Shown: positions 25,811 to 33,767 of the stretch, one piece after another | Numbering within the stretch: the stretch's first letter is position 1 | Layout: each line of letters begins with the position of its first letter | IMG/VR virus record: IMGVR_UViG_3300022848_000014 | Location: 1-64,000 of that record | From: a virus | DNA: 64,000 nt | Reading direction: 5' to 3' (one strand) | Made by a program: the position numbers and the translations under genes | The notes under the pieces: model-generated | Database searches by the model: none | Told to the model about the DNA's origin: nothing | The model's input: the letters and a program-made list of their open reading frames with translations, nothing else

Positions 25811-26098
25811 ATGGAATCAAATACAGAATTATTGAATCTCGAAAAGAAAAAAATCGAATTATTCAACAAAATTGGCAGACGGAAAAAAGAAATGTCTAAG
25901 GAACTGTTCACGCAAAAAGAAATTTTTGAAACGCCACAGATCAATGACAAATTATTTGACTTGTCACCAAGCTTGGAAGCCGGTCAATCTACTCTTCAGG
26001 AATTGAAAGACGAGTACAAAATCATTTCGAGAATTATTGCCGACATCAAAGAGTCTATTCGTCAGAGCAAAAAATGGAAGCAAAGCAGTATTAAATAG
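25811..26098 (+). CDS. Coiled-coil protein
   Basis: A 95-aa protein with two heptad-rich segments (residues 6-35, LLNLEKKKIELFNKIGRRKK, and 60-95, LQELKDEYKIISRIIADIKE). No catalytic residues. A promoter follows its stop directly. Unknown function. Confidence 0.5.
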   Translation: MESNTELLNLEKKKIELFNKIGRRKKEMSKELFTQKEIFETPQINDKLFDLSPSLEAGQSTLQELKDEYKIISRIIADIKESIRQSKKWKQSSIK

Positions 26099-26129
26099 TT
26101 GTAGTATAGTTACAAATAGTGTATATTCG
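26099..26129 (+). promoter_or_regulatory. Bacteroidota-type promoter
   Basis: TTG at 26099-26101, a 20-nt spacer, then TATATTCG (close to TAnnTTTG). The leader then reads TATAAACCACAAACG before the ATG at 26155. Confidence 0.5.
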
Positions 26130-26154
26130 CATTTATAAACCACAAACGATTGAC

Positions 26155-26403
26155 ATGAAGAAAAAGGAATTTTCAACAAAACCAGCACTTAAAGGACAGT
26201 TAGCACATATCTTTCTCTTTTTTGATGAAGATAATTGTGAGAGAGCAGTTCAATTTCTAAATAGTACAGAAATAGCCGAAATAAGGTTCGCTAAAATATT
26301 TCCGGGCAGAAAAGACCATGACGGGGTAGAGATAGAATGTTATGGGGGTGAGAGGGAAGGATTTGTGCCTGAATTCTTAGAAGCAATGAAACCACAAAAA
26401 TAA
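26155..26403 (+). CDS. Hypothetical protein
   Basis: An 82-aa protein from the ATG at 26155 (MKKKEFSTKPALKGQLAHIF). The upstream in-frame ATG at 26119 lies within the promoter and is rejected. Contains FFDEDNCERAVQFLNSTEIA and a C-terminal EGFVPEFLEAM. Unknown family. Confidence 0.5.
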   Translation: MKKKEFSTKPALKGQLAHIFLFFDEDNCERAVQFLNSTEIAEIRFAKIFPGRKDHDGVEIECYGGEREGFVPEFLEAMKPQK

Positions 26404-26410
26404 GAATACC

Positions 26411-26644
26411 ATGAAAACAGCAAATTTCGTAGAACAAAGGAACCTTTTTGATCAAAAAGATCAAGAAACACAGAAGCGAGAATCTGAAGAAAAAGAGGAA
26501 TACAAAGAACGCCAAACCGCAGCCCACAGTGAAATGAGAGAAGCCATTAATGATGGAATAGCATCTTATGGGGACTTAGAGGATATTTGCCTTGGTCATG
26601 GGGTTGATTGCGACGAAATTGAAATGATCTTACTTGGCTACTAA
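26411..26644 (+). CDS. Acidic coiled-coil protein
   Basis: A 77-aa, highly charged protein (residues 10-45 rich in E, K, Q and R) ending in DLEDICLGHGVDCDEIEMILLGY. Preceded by AAACCACAAAAATAAGAATACC. Unknown function; the acidic character would suit an inhibitor, but nothing shows this. Confidence 0.45.
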   Translation: MKTANFVEQRNLFDQKDQETQKRESEEKEEYKERQTAAHSEMREAINDGIASYGDLEDICLGHGVDCDEIEMILLGY

Positions 26645-26649
26645 ATTTG
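26619..26649 (+). promoter_or_regulatory. Bacteroidota-type promoter
   Basis: TTG at 26619-26621, a 20-nt spacer, then TAAATTTG (perfect TAnnTTTG). It overlaps the end of the 77-aa gene and would drive the gene starting at 26718. Confidence 0.6.
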
Positions 26650-26717
26650 TGTTGGTTGTAAGTCCAATAAATTGTGAACACGGCCCTTCATTGGGTTGTA
26701 AACAAACCACAAATAAC

Positions 26718-27023
26718 ATGAAAATTATAAAAGTAACATACGCAATAAATGGGGCAGAAAGCAATACGGACATTTACCCCACGCATTCCTCTCATTTCAC
26801 GAAGTTTTTTTTCAATTTTGAGATATGTATTCATTCTGAGGATAAGCCAATAGACTCAATTGGAATTCATAATGATATTGTCCTCAGAAGCCACAACGAA
26901 CTCAGGGAATACGCAATCAAAGAAGCCAAAAGTTGGGGACACGAGCATTTTGATATGTATCAAGAGGTATGTATATCGAAGAACTTGAACTTTATTTCAC
27001 ACAACGCTGAATACCACAAATAG
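26718..27023 (+). CDS. Hypothetical protein
   Basis: A 101-aa protein from the ATG at 26718 (MKIIKVTYAINGAESNTDIY), directly after AAACCACAAATAAC. The longer in-frame start at 26634 precedes the promoter's likely start site and is rejected. Rich in histidine (HSSHFTKFFFNFEICIHSED). Unknown family. Confidence 0.55.
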   Translation: MKIIKVTYAINGAESNTDIYPTHSSHFTKFFFNFEICIHSEDKPIDSIGIHNDIVLRSHNELREYAIKEAKSWGHEHFDMYQEVCISKNLNFISHNAEYHK

Positions 27024-27024
27024 T

Positions 27025-27495
27025 ATGAATAAGCAAATAGAAATATTCGAGGAACTGTACAAATTTGCAGAGATAGATGTTACTTACAAGCGCAGGGTGA
27101 AAGCTAAGGATAGAGTCAAAATAACACAGTCAAGTGACTTTTACAATGGCATTAAACCATATTACGGGGAACAGTTAGAATATAAGGAGAAATTTTTTGT
27201 TGCAGCACTGAATAGGGCTAATAAAATTGTAGCCATCTCAAAAATTTCTGAAGGAGGTATCTCAGGGACAGTAGTTGATCCTAGAATTATAATGCAAATG
27301 TTACTACTTAATAACGCAAGCGCATTTATTATAAGTCATAACCACCCAAGCGGAAGTCTTAATCCAAGTGAGTCGGATATTCACTTAACAGAAAAGCTTA
27401 AAAAAATAGGTAACCTTTTGGAAATTAAATTGCTCGACCACATAATTGCAGCAGAGGAAGGGTACTACTCATTTGCTGATGACGGGAAAATATAA
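27025..27495 (+). CDS. radC: RadC-like JAB domain protein
   Basis: A 156-aa protein with the RadC/JAB metalloprotease-fold motif HNHPSG followed by S(8)D: residues 110-123 read IISHNHPSGSLNPSES, then DIHLTEKLKKIG. Upstream is FFVAALNRANKIVAISKISEGGISGTVVDP, also typical. It lacks the N-terminal helix-hairpin-helix part of bacterial RadC, as usual for mobile-element copies. Role in phages is unproved; possibly a deubiquitinase-like or anti-defence hydrolase. Confidence 0.85.
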   Translation: MNKQIEIFEELYKFAEIDVTYKRRVKAKDRVKITQSSDFYNGIKPYYGEQLEYKEKFFVAALNRANKIVAISKISEGGISGTVVDPRIIMQMLLLNNASAFIISHNHPSGSLNPSESDIHLTEKLKKIGNLLEIKLLDHIIAAEEGYYSFADDGKI

Positions 27496-27516
27496 CAACT
27501 CATTAAAACTGAAGAT

Positions 27517-27999
27517 ATGAATGACAATGAATTTAAAACCTACCAATGCGAAGTTGAAGCCTTCTCTGATGTATGGTTATTTATGACACACACACCCGGT
27601 ACAGTTCACGGGTACGAACTGAAAGGTGATGCAAGCGTAGTTGGTAACTTAACACTGCTATTTCATAGTCTACTATCATTGGAAGAGATTAAAGCGATTC
27701 TGAAGGATGTGATGGATGGACACGTAATGGAGAGAACAGTTAAAGAATGGAATGGTGAGAATGACCTTGGCCAGTTCAAGTATCAAGAAATAAAAAACAT
27801 CTTAATAGCAAGAGCCAAAATTTGCGTAGAACGCGGATTTAACCACTTTGTACATGAGATACAGCGACCGCTGGATTACCAAAGAGTGATAAGAGACATA
27901 GGAAAAGATACCAATGGATATATTACCATTTCCTCTTTTCTGAAGCCAACAAAAAACACTAACACTACTGAAATCGTATTCAGAATCATAACAAAATAG
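27517..27999 (+). CDS. Hypothetical protein
   Basis: A 160-aa protein starting MNDNEFKTYQCEVEAFSDVW. Mixed alpha/beta; it contains HFVHEIQRPLDYQRVIRDIG. No motif recognised. Follows radC by 21 nt. Confidence 0.5.
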   Translation: MNDNEFKTYQCEVEAFSDVWLFMTHTPGTVHGYELKGDASVVGNLTLLFHSLLSLEEIKAILKDVMDGHVMERTVKEWNGENDLGQFKYQEIKNILIARAKICVERGFNHFVHEIQRPLDYQRVIRDIGKDTNGYITISSFLKPTKNTNTTEIVFRIITK

Positions 28000-28068
28000 A
28001 TATGAAAAGTACAAGACAAGCAATTCAATTTTAACGTCAAAATTGAAGCGCAGGACATTAAAGAGTCA

Positions 28069-28488
28069 ATGGTAATGTTGTCCCTATTGACGGCTGAAGA
28101 GACGCGGATGACGAGCGCGACTGAAGCGAATGTTGGCAAGATGTTGCCAGAACACGCATTTCAGGTAATGACTCAAGACCCTGAAGAAAAAGATAGATAT
28201 GTATCACTTATGGAGACACACTACCTTGTTTCGGAAGCCATAGTAGTAATGCGTATGCAAGGGGAAGATACGCAGCCAATAGATTTTCGGGAATTCTACG
28301 ATAATGGAGGTACCGGAATGCTGATGGAGGCAGCTAGACTAATTGCTGAAAGATTTGAAGCGAAATACTCTGACTTCGATTGGAATGCTGAAGTCGATAT
28401 TAATGAACCAAGTTATTGGGAAGCAGTTGAAACATTTGTAGGCCAAACCGATTGGTTGAATATTTACAATAATAACCCGGCAACATAA
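28069..28488 (+). CDS. Hypothetical protein, possibly N-terminally truncated by a frameshift
   Basis: A 139-aa acidic protein from the ATG at 28069. The same frame is open back to 28006 and reads protein-like (VQDKQFNFNVKIEAQDIKES). An ATG with a normal A-rich leader lies at 28002 but is out of frame by one base at GAAAAG; removing one A would fuse them into one protein starting MKVQDKQF. The gene may therefore carry a 1-nt insertion or sequence error, or may start internally. No family recognised. Confidence 0.5.
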   Translation: MVMLSLLTAEETRMTSATEANVGKMLPEHAFQVMTQDPEEKDRYVSLMETHYLVSEAIVVMRMQGEDTQPIDFREFYDNGGTGMLMEAARLIAERFEAKYSDFDWNAEVDINEPSYWEAVETFVGQTDWLNIYNNNPAT

Positions 28489-28631
28489 TGAGAGGAAAAG
28501 AAAGTATAGCCAAGACCAAGAAGGTAATGGTAGGACTCGGAATTATTGTGATAGGAATCTTTGCACAAGACTACGAAATGGGAGTGGCATTTTGGTTTTT
28601 TCTTGTTGGGATATTTGTAGTAGTTAGCTAA
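28488..28631 (+). CDS. Small membrane protein
   Basis: A 47-aa protein whose ATG overlaps the previous TAA (TAATG). A basic N-terminus (MRGKESIAKTKK) is followed by two short hydrophobic segments (VMVGLGIIVIGIF and VAFWFFLVGIFVVV). Unknown function. Confidence 0.5.
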   Translation: MRGKESIAKTKKVMVGLGIIVIGIFAQDYEMGVAFWFFLVGIFVVVS

Positions 28632-28660
28632 AGAATAATTTTCACTTAATTTGTAAGATA

Positions 28661-28957
28661 ATGACAACAACGAAGTCAATGATCAAAAATACTGATGTTA
28701 GAAATCTAATCGAAACAGCCCGGGACAAGGGTTGTTTCTTTTGGACTGCCAAACTACCATACACAGTTGATATGGTTCAGGAGGTGATAATTGTCAAGAC
28801 TGAAGGAGGACTCAAAGCTATTCGTATGCAAGAGCTCATAATGGAGCCAGAATTTATGAAAGCAGTTGCAGGGTCACAAGAATACTTGTTGCAAAGGTAC
28901 AAGAAGGGATTGTGGACTAATTTTGTTCACGCATTAATAACTCAAGAAGAAAGGTAG
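28661..28957 (+). CDS. Hypothetical protein
   Basis: A 98-aa protein (MTTTKSMIKNTDVRNLIETA...) with the segment GCFFWTAKLPYTVDMVQEVI. No recognised domain. It ends directly against the ATG of the NUMOD1-like gene. Confidence 0.5.
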   Translation: MTTTKSMIKNTDVRNLIETARDKGCFFWTAKLPYTVDMVQEVIIVKTEGGLKAIRMQELIMEPEFMKAVAGSQEYLLQRYKKGLWTNFVHALITQEER

Positions 28958-29227
28958 ATGATACTCATATTTAGAATTTCGGATGGAAAGCCGATCAAGA
29001 CAGTTACTACACTTAAGGAAGCTTCAGAAGCTACCGGGTGCGATATGGGCAATATCTCAAATATTATCAAGGGTACTATTGACCAGAGTAAGGGCTATAC
29101 ATTCGTAAAGACAGATGGGACTCTGAGCAGAATACTTTGCTCGACATTGGTAGATGATTATTTTAGAATACGGGAGAACAGTCTTAAGGACTACATTTGT
29201 AAAAAACAAAGTGGAAATTATGTTTGA
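28958..29227 (+). CDS. NUMOD1-like DNA-binding protein
   Basis: An 89-aa protein. Residues 10-48 (GKPIKTVTTLKEASEATGCD, then MGNISNIIKGTIDQSKGYTF) match the shape of the NUMOD1 helix-turn-helix found in homing endonucleases: a short strand, EAS-x-TG, N-I-s-x-I-x-G, and a final GYTF. There is no GIY-YIG or HNH nuclease attached, so it may be a remnant or a stand-alone regulator. Family assignment by eye. Confidence 0.55.
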   Translation: MILIFRISDGKPIKTVTTLKEASEATGCDMGNISNIIKGTIDQSKGYTFVKTDGTLSRILCSTLVDDYFRIRENSLKDYICKKQSGNYV

Positions 29228-29426
29228 GACATTTGCAAAGAGAAACCCGTCAGAAGGTTTTAAGATGGACGGAGAAAACAAGCTCATTTCCTCCGGGCAC
29301 ACAATAGTAAAAGAAGCAGGTAAAATTGTATGTCAAAAAGACGGACCCTGGGATACCGTGTTTTCCGTTCCCGAAAATATAAGCTACGCACTTTTTGAAA
29401 AACTGATGTTCGAATGTTTAAGTTAG
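29220..29426 (+). CDS. Hypothetical protein
   Basis: A 68-aa protein from the ATG at 29220 (MFETFAKRNPSEGFKMDGEN), overlapping the previous stop by 8 nt. A longer frame from 29154 would overlap more and is less likely. Unknown family. Confidence 0.45.
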   Translation: MFETFAKRNPSEGFKMDGENKLISSGHTIVKEAGKIVCQKDGPWDTVFSVPENISYALFEKLMFECLS

Positions 29427-29767
29427 ATGAATTCAAAAACCAAAGGAGCCTATTTGCGTCGAAGCGAATAGGCTCTGATGGTAGGAGTGAGTTGAGTGGT
29501 AGAAATATTGACTTGAATAATGTTTGTTGCTACGCACATATTTTACCCAAAGGTTCGTACCCACACTTAAAACTTGTTGCAAAAAACATAATCCTGGTCC
29601 ACCCAGATGAGCACACTATACGAGACCAAGGAACTGTTCAACAAGAAAAACAGTACAAAGAGAGGTACCCCGACACGAATTGGGAGACTTGGGACTTAAG
29701 GAAAGAAGAGATGCTAGAAATTCACGCACTAAACAGTAAGTCCAGAATAGCGTTTGTGAAAAAGTGA
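29414..29767 (+). CDS. HNH-like or zinc-less recycling-type protein, unknown
   Basis: A 117-aa protein. The order C-YAHILPKGSYPHLKL ... NIILVHPDEHTIRDQG resembles phage HNH-type proteins of the form CxHxLxKGxxPxLKxxxxNIxLVxxxxHxxxD. H, N and H residues sit in plausible spacing (roughly residues 39, 54 and 63), but zinc-binding CxxC pairs are absent. Last gene of the rightward operon; its stop is 2 nt from a convergent gene. Confidence 0.45.
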   Translation: MFKLDEFKNQRSLFASKRIGSDGRSELSGRNIDLNNVCCYAHILPKGSYPHLKLVAKNIILVHPDEHTIRDQGTVQQEKQYKERYPDTNWETWDLRKEEMLEIHALNSKSRIAFVKK

Positions 29768-29769
29768 TT

Positions 29770-29970
29770 TCATGATATTATCTCTAGGGAATCTAAGTAA
29801 TGATTGTAGCACGGATCCTCCCAATGCTGGATTTCTGACTTTTCATGGGTATCCTCATCCACCATGTACAAGAGAGTCACCTTTGAAGTATCATACGGAT
29901 AGTATTCAGTTTCATAGAGCTCACCCACTTTCGGGATACGACCATTTGAATGAGTGATCCTTACTATCAT
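29770..29970 (-). CDS. Hypothetical protein
   Basis: A 66-aa protein (MIVRITHSNGRIPKVGELYE...), acidic, tyrosine-rich. Last gene of the replication operon, ending 2 nt from the convergent rightward operon; no terminator hairpin is visible between them. Unknown family. Confidence 0.45.
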   Translation of the reverse strand: MIVRITHSNGRIPKVGELYETEYYPYDTSKVTLLYMVDEDTHEKSEIQHWEDPCYNHYLDSLEIIS

Positions 29971-29974
29971 GATT

Positions 29975-30253
29975 TTATATCTGTTTAGTTTTATTTGATT
30001 TTGAATACCACGTCACTGGATGAAGCTCTTGGCTTTCTTCCCTCTGAAGTGCGGTTAATAGTTGCGACCTGTAAACCTCAACATGAAATCGAAACATTCT
30101 AGTATTTCCCTTGATTGGTTTCTTTACCGCTGAAGCAACGTGGTAGACACTGTTTGATTGCTTCTGACCTATAGCTACAAGAAAATCATCTTCTTTTACA
30201 CCTCCTTTCCATACAGGCATGTCGATATAAAGCTTTCTTAATCGATCAGGCAT
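29975..30253 (-). CDS. Hypothetical protein
   Basis: A 92-aa protein from the ATG at 30253 (MPDRLRKLYIDMPVWKGGVK), 1 nt after the preceding stop. An earlier in-frame ATG at 30277 lies inside the upstream gene. Basic, beta-rich (MFRFHVEVYRSQLLTALQRE). Unknown function. Confidence 0.5.
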   Translation of the reverse strand: MPDRLRKLYIDMPVWKGGVKEDDFLVAIGQKQSNSVYHVASAVKKPIKGNTRMFRFHVEVYRSQLLTALQREESQELHPVTWYSKSNKTKQI

Positions 30254-30254
30254 T

Positions 30255-30644
30255 TTATTTTTGTTTTTCAAGTTCAATGTCTAATGCCTTTTTCGCTGCG
30301 GTCATTGTAGTTTTGGATGCGTTGTAAATTAATCGATAGACACTACGATCTATGTATATCTTACAGAGACTTTGGAATCGATGTTGGATTTGTGCTGTAA
30401 GATTATTCAGTAAATCAAACCTATGCTGTGCGTAATTCTCAAGCATTGCCAGTATTTTTAGCTTGAAGTTAATACTTACCTCTGAGTCGATCCACTGAGG
30501 ATTATTCTTGTTCTCATAAAGGTGTTTGACTGAATCTTGCAAGTCCAAAAGGAATACAAATATTTCCTCTGGCTCGTCAGTTTCCTGAAGCCACTTTTGC
30601 TTCTCCTTCGCGTAATCCGTATCTATTTTATCTTGTATTATCAT
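30255..30644 (-). CDS. Hypothetical helical protein
   Basis: A 129-aa helical protein (FVFLLDLQDSVKHLYENKNN; NFKLKILAMLENYAQHRFDL). Starts with a 4-nt overlap with the upstream gene. No motif recognised; a replication-accessory role is suggested only by position after the primase. Confidence 0.45.
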   Translation of the reverse strand: MIIQDKIDTDYAKEKQKWLQETDEPEEIFVFLLDLQDSVKHLYENKNNPQWIDSEVSINFKLKILAMLENYAQHRFDLLNNLTAQIQHRFQSLCKIYIDRSVYRLIYNASKTTMTAAKKALDIELEKQK

Positions 30645-30925
30645 GATATTTTGTAGTCTATTAATTGACTCTTTCTGTAAAAAAATGGCTCTACGTCTTC
30701 ATCCATGTCAAAAAGTCTCATTATCACTTCGCCATCGTCATCAACGGCAAACCCATCACACTTTTTAATGGTCATTCCACCTTCTACAAAAAGGGTAATA
30801 ATTTTACCGTTCACACCTGGATACTCTTTGCTTCCAAGTATTTGGGCCAACTCGTCTCTTCTCATTGTTTTAAGCTCGATAATAAAGTGGAGCTTCTTTA
30901 AAGTGATCTCTGCGCTACTTGCCAT
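30641..30925 (-). CDS. Hypothetical protein downstream of primase
   Basis: A 94-aa protein from the ATG at 30925 (MASSAEITLKKLHFIIELKT). A longer frame from 30991 would overlap the primase end by 94 nt; the chosen start overlaps by 28 nt. Contains LAQILGSKEYPGVNGKIITL. Unknown. Confidence 0.45.
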   Translation of the reverse strand: MASSAEITLKKLHFIIELKTMRRDELAQILGSKEYPGVNGKIITLFVEGGMTIKKCDGFAVDDDGEVIMRLFDMDEDVEPFFYRKSQLIDYKIS

Positions 30926-32166
30926 TTGTCTAATAAGTTTTTGCTGCTTGTGCTTGAATAAAACTCTTCGCTGTCGTGTAACTTTTTCCATGTTTCTCTG
31001 ACTTCTATGAATTGTCTGGATAAGCCAAAATTCATAGACAATTCTATTGCCTTTATGTTTTTCAAATGAGGGTTTTCAATACTCTCAAGGTAATTCACCA
31101 TTGTATCGAAGAACTGTCCATCAAGTTCGTTGTCTTTTGCCAAAAATGATATGCCCCCAACCGATTGGCTAAAGTCATACTTTAAATGCTCTTTTAAATA
31201 GTCATCTGGGTCTAAGTTCTCTGGCATTGGAAGGAATTTTGGTTCCACACCTGAGTCTAGGAATAACCGAACGACTCTACTAGTTGCTTTTATACCTGCT
31301 TTGTCCCCATCATAGATGATTGTCCAATTCTTAGTCAATCTGAGGCATTCTTTTATCTGACCCTCAGTGAAAGACGTACCTAAAGGACAAAGGGTATTCT
31401 CATGCTTGTATTCATGCGAGGTGATAACGTCAGGGTTTCCTTCGAGCAGTATTCCATGATCTAACTTAACGATTGCGGACCTGGATTCAAAGATTCCATA
31501 CAAAACGTTTGATTTAACGAATAGCTCAGTTTCTCTGCCATTGATATACTTGTACTCCTTGCCACCATCGATTCTTCTACCAGTGAATGATATGATAGAC
31601 CCACTTCTTGATCTTATTGGAAAAATGAGCCTCCCACGCATTAAATTGTGCCCATTTTCACTGATGAGCCCACAGTTTTTGAAATGGCGATCATAATCTG
31701 CAGACGGAGTCATTGGGCAGTAGCCCAGTGCCCACTTTTTAATTTGCTCTTGACTAAAGCGGGAAGCGTATTTCTGCGCTGAAGCCGACTGTTCAAGTAA
31801 TGAGATAAAATAAGCTGACAGAATAGAAGCTGAAGCTTGTATCTGGGATCTTTTGGTTAAAAGTTCTTGAGGCACATCGTCCCCTAGTTCGATCCCGTAC
31901 ATTTCACCTAAGAAACGCATGGCATCTGGATACTCAAGCCCCTCCATTTCCTCTACAAGAGTAATTGCATCACCACCCTTTCCCGACGAGAAATCCTTAA
32001 ATATTTGCTTCGATGGGGAGAATAGGCAGCTTGCAGTGTCTTCATCACCAAAGGGTGACAAGCACTTCCAATTCGCGCCAGACTTAACCAGATTGAGATT
32101 GTAATGCCTTGCCACCTCTAGGATGTCTAGCTTTTCGCTTAATTCTGCCAGCTTTATGTGATTCAC
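30898..32166 (-). CDS. DnaG-type primase lacking zinc ligands
   Basis: A 422-aa primase. The N-terminal CHC2-like fold is clear (WKCLSPFGDEDTASCLFSPS, then KQIFKDFSSGKGGDAI), but at the four zinc positions of the usual LCPFH ... CFGCGKGG it has S, G, D and S. The Toprim domain is intact: LLEGNPDVITSHEY near 235-250 and TIIYDGDKAG near 285-295, with the acidic metal-binding residues. It makes RNA primers at the fork; the helicase is encoded separately at 37957-38943. Starts 2 nt after the RecT-like gene stop. Confidence 0.85.
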   Translation of the reverse strand: MNHIKLAELSEKLDILEVARHYNLNLVKSGANWKCLSPFGDEDTASCLFSPSKQIFKDFSSGKGGDAITLVEEMEGLEYPDAMRFLGEMYGIELGDDVPQELLTKRSQIQASASILSAYFISLLEQSASAQKYASRFSQEQIKKWALGYCPMTPSADYDRHFKNCGLISENGHNLMRGRLIFPIRSRSGSIISFTGRRIDGGKEYKYINGRETELFVKSNVLYGIFESRSAIVKLDHGILLEGNPDVITSHEYKHENTLCPLGTSFTEGQIKECLRLTKNWTIIYDGDKAGIKATSRVVRLFLDSGVEPKFLPMPENLDPDDYLKEHLKYDFSQSVGGISFLAKDNELDGQFFDTMVNYLESIENPHLKNIKAIELSMNFGLSRQFIEVRETWKKLHDSEEFYSSTSSKNLLDKWQVAQRSL

Positions 32167-32168
32167 GT

Positions 32169-33767
32169 CTATAGATTTAAATCATCTAGTGAATCATTAA
32201 GGAACTCGTCTAATGCTTCATTGGACATCTCAAGCATAGCGTCATCAACATCTAAGGCTGAGTCTGGGAACTTAGTATTGTATTTATCTTCAAAAGTCGG
32301 GAAGAGTCTACCATCTTTCTCAGCAAAAGCCCGCATAACTTTATGCAACAACTTATGGTGTCTCGGCTTATCAGGACTCCCATCACCCCATATAATACCC
32401 ATTCTATTGCCTGAAACTTCGGCTATATCTGGGGTTCCTTTGTCTTCGGGAAGCTCTGAAGATTTTTGTGGCAGGTGTGGTCTCTCCGTTGCTTTCTCAG
32501 TGTTTCTCTCTTCTCGTTTCAACTCAACCTCTGGATACTTTTTTATAAAGAAAGCCTCCATTTGATTTTCGTCTTCCGCAAAAGTTTCAGTAAGCTCAAG
32601 CAAGCGTCCAGTGGTTTTTCGTCCAGGGATTTTATCGACCCATCCCAAAAGAGCTGCAGGTGCTTTTGCATTAAGGAAGGTGATCATTTCCCCCCCATTG
32701 TCACACTGCTTAACAAGTTCGTGCCATGGTGGTGTTCCCTCGTTTTCTTTCGTCTCTTGAAATGGATCAGTACCATTGGGACTCTGTTCAAAGCGAAGCT
32801 TAAGTGCTCTTCCTTCCTCAATCGTTCCTGTCACTGGATTCCCAAGGTTATAACTGTTCTCATCAAGACTCTCTAAATCTTGTATTGATAAGTTGTCAGT
32901 TTCTGGCGCATAAGACCATATTTTCCCCTCAAAGACCCCCTTAAGTTGTGGTTCTTGTGAGATGTGACCACCCGCATCTTCGGTCTTTCCTTTTACTCTG
33001 TCAACTAATTTCTTAGTCACACTACCATTCTCCTTCTCCTGCTTGGTGGCTTCTGACATGTCCATCTCATGTCCATTTAACTTCACAGTATTACCCAGAC
33101 CTTTTTTGTAGTCCGTGTACTCTTCGGTCAAGACAATGTTGCGTAGGATGTCACCAAAAAAGTCACGCACAACAAATCCTAAGGCTCGGTACATGCACAT
33201 TCTTTCGGGATAGTCCCTCCAAAATTCAGAATCCTTGCCTTTAAGATCTGGATTGTAGAGTCCTGCTTTCTTCGCGTCTTCAATAGAGTAAGACCTTTCA
33301 AACGTAACTTCTGAACCCCCTATCTTTCTTTTCCCAGAAATGTAAAAAGTAAAACTACCATCTCTAATTGAGCCTTTGTAGTTTTCGTTCCATGCAAGGA
33401 CAGCCCCAGAAGCAAATATTTTGGCCTTAGCAATGTCGCCTTTGATCATAAAGCGACCATCACCAGTTGGGATGACTTGGCCAATAGACTCTGCCCATCC
33501 AAATCCGTTTTCAATACCGAATTCAATTACTGAAGCAATGATCCCTACTTTATTCTCAGAAGTCGCTATACGATCTGGGAGGGGTACATTGCTTGCAAGC
33601 CATTTTAGAAGCTTCTCGTAGTCTTCTAATGTTTCAACAGTTGTTAGTCGGGTGCTGATAAACCCTTTGTGTTCATTATGCATCATAGTTATTTGATTTA
33701 TTTGTAACATATTGAGGTGTTGATATTTTTTAATTACATCTGGGTCAAATTGTAATGGTATCTTCAT
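32169..33767 (-). CDS. RecT-family single-strand annealing protein
   Basis: A 532-aa protein. The N-terminal 260 residues carry a RecT-like core (residues 90-230), including IKGDIAKAKIFASGAVLAW, DSEFWRDYPERMCMYRALGF and VVRDFFGDILRNIVLTEEYTD, typical of phage RecT relatives. The C-terminal half is charged and probably flexible. It should anneal complementary single strands made by the YqaJ exonuclease encoded at 35212-36372; both are in the same operon with SSB and RuvC, a full recombination set. It is longer than the usual 250-350 aa. Confidence 0.75.
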   Translation of the reverse strand: MKIPLQFDPDVIKKYQHLNMLQINQITMMHNEHKGFISTRLTTVETLEDYEKLLKWLASNVPLPDRIATSENKVGIIASVIEFGIENGFGWAESIGQVIPTGDGRFMIKGDIAKAKIFASGAVLAWNENYKGSIRDGSFTFYISGKRKIGGSEVTFERSYSIEDAKKAGLYNPDLKGKDSEFWRDYPERMCMYRALGFVVRDFFGDILRNIVLTEEYTDYKKGLGNTVKLNGHEMDMSEATKQEKENGSVTKKLVDRVKGKTEDAGGHISQEPQLKGVFEGKIWSYAPETDNLSIQDLESLDENSYNLGNPVTGTIEEGRALKLRFEQSPNGTDPFQETKENEGTPPWHELVKQCDNGGEMITFLNAKAPAALLGWVDKIPGRKTTGRLLELTETFAEDENQMEAFFIKKYPEVELKREERNTEKATERPHLPQKSSELPEDKGTPDIAEVSGNRMGIIWGDGSPDKPRHHKLLHKVMRAFAEKDGRLFPTFEDKYNTKFPDSALDVDDAMLEMSNEALDEFLNDSLDDLNL

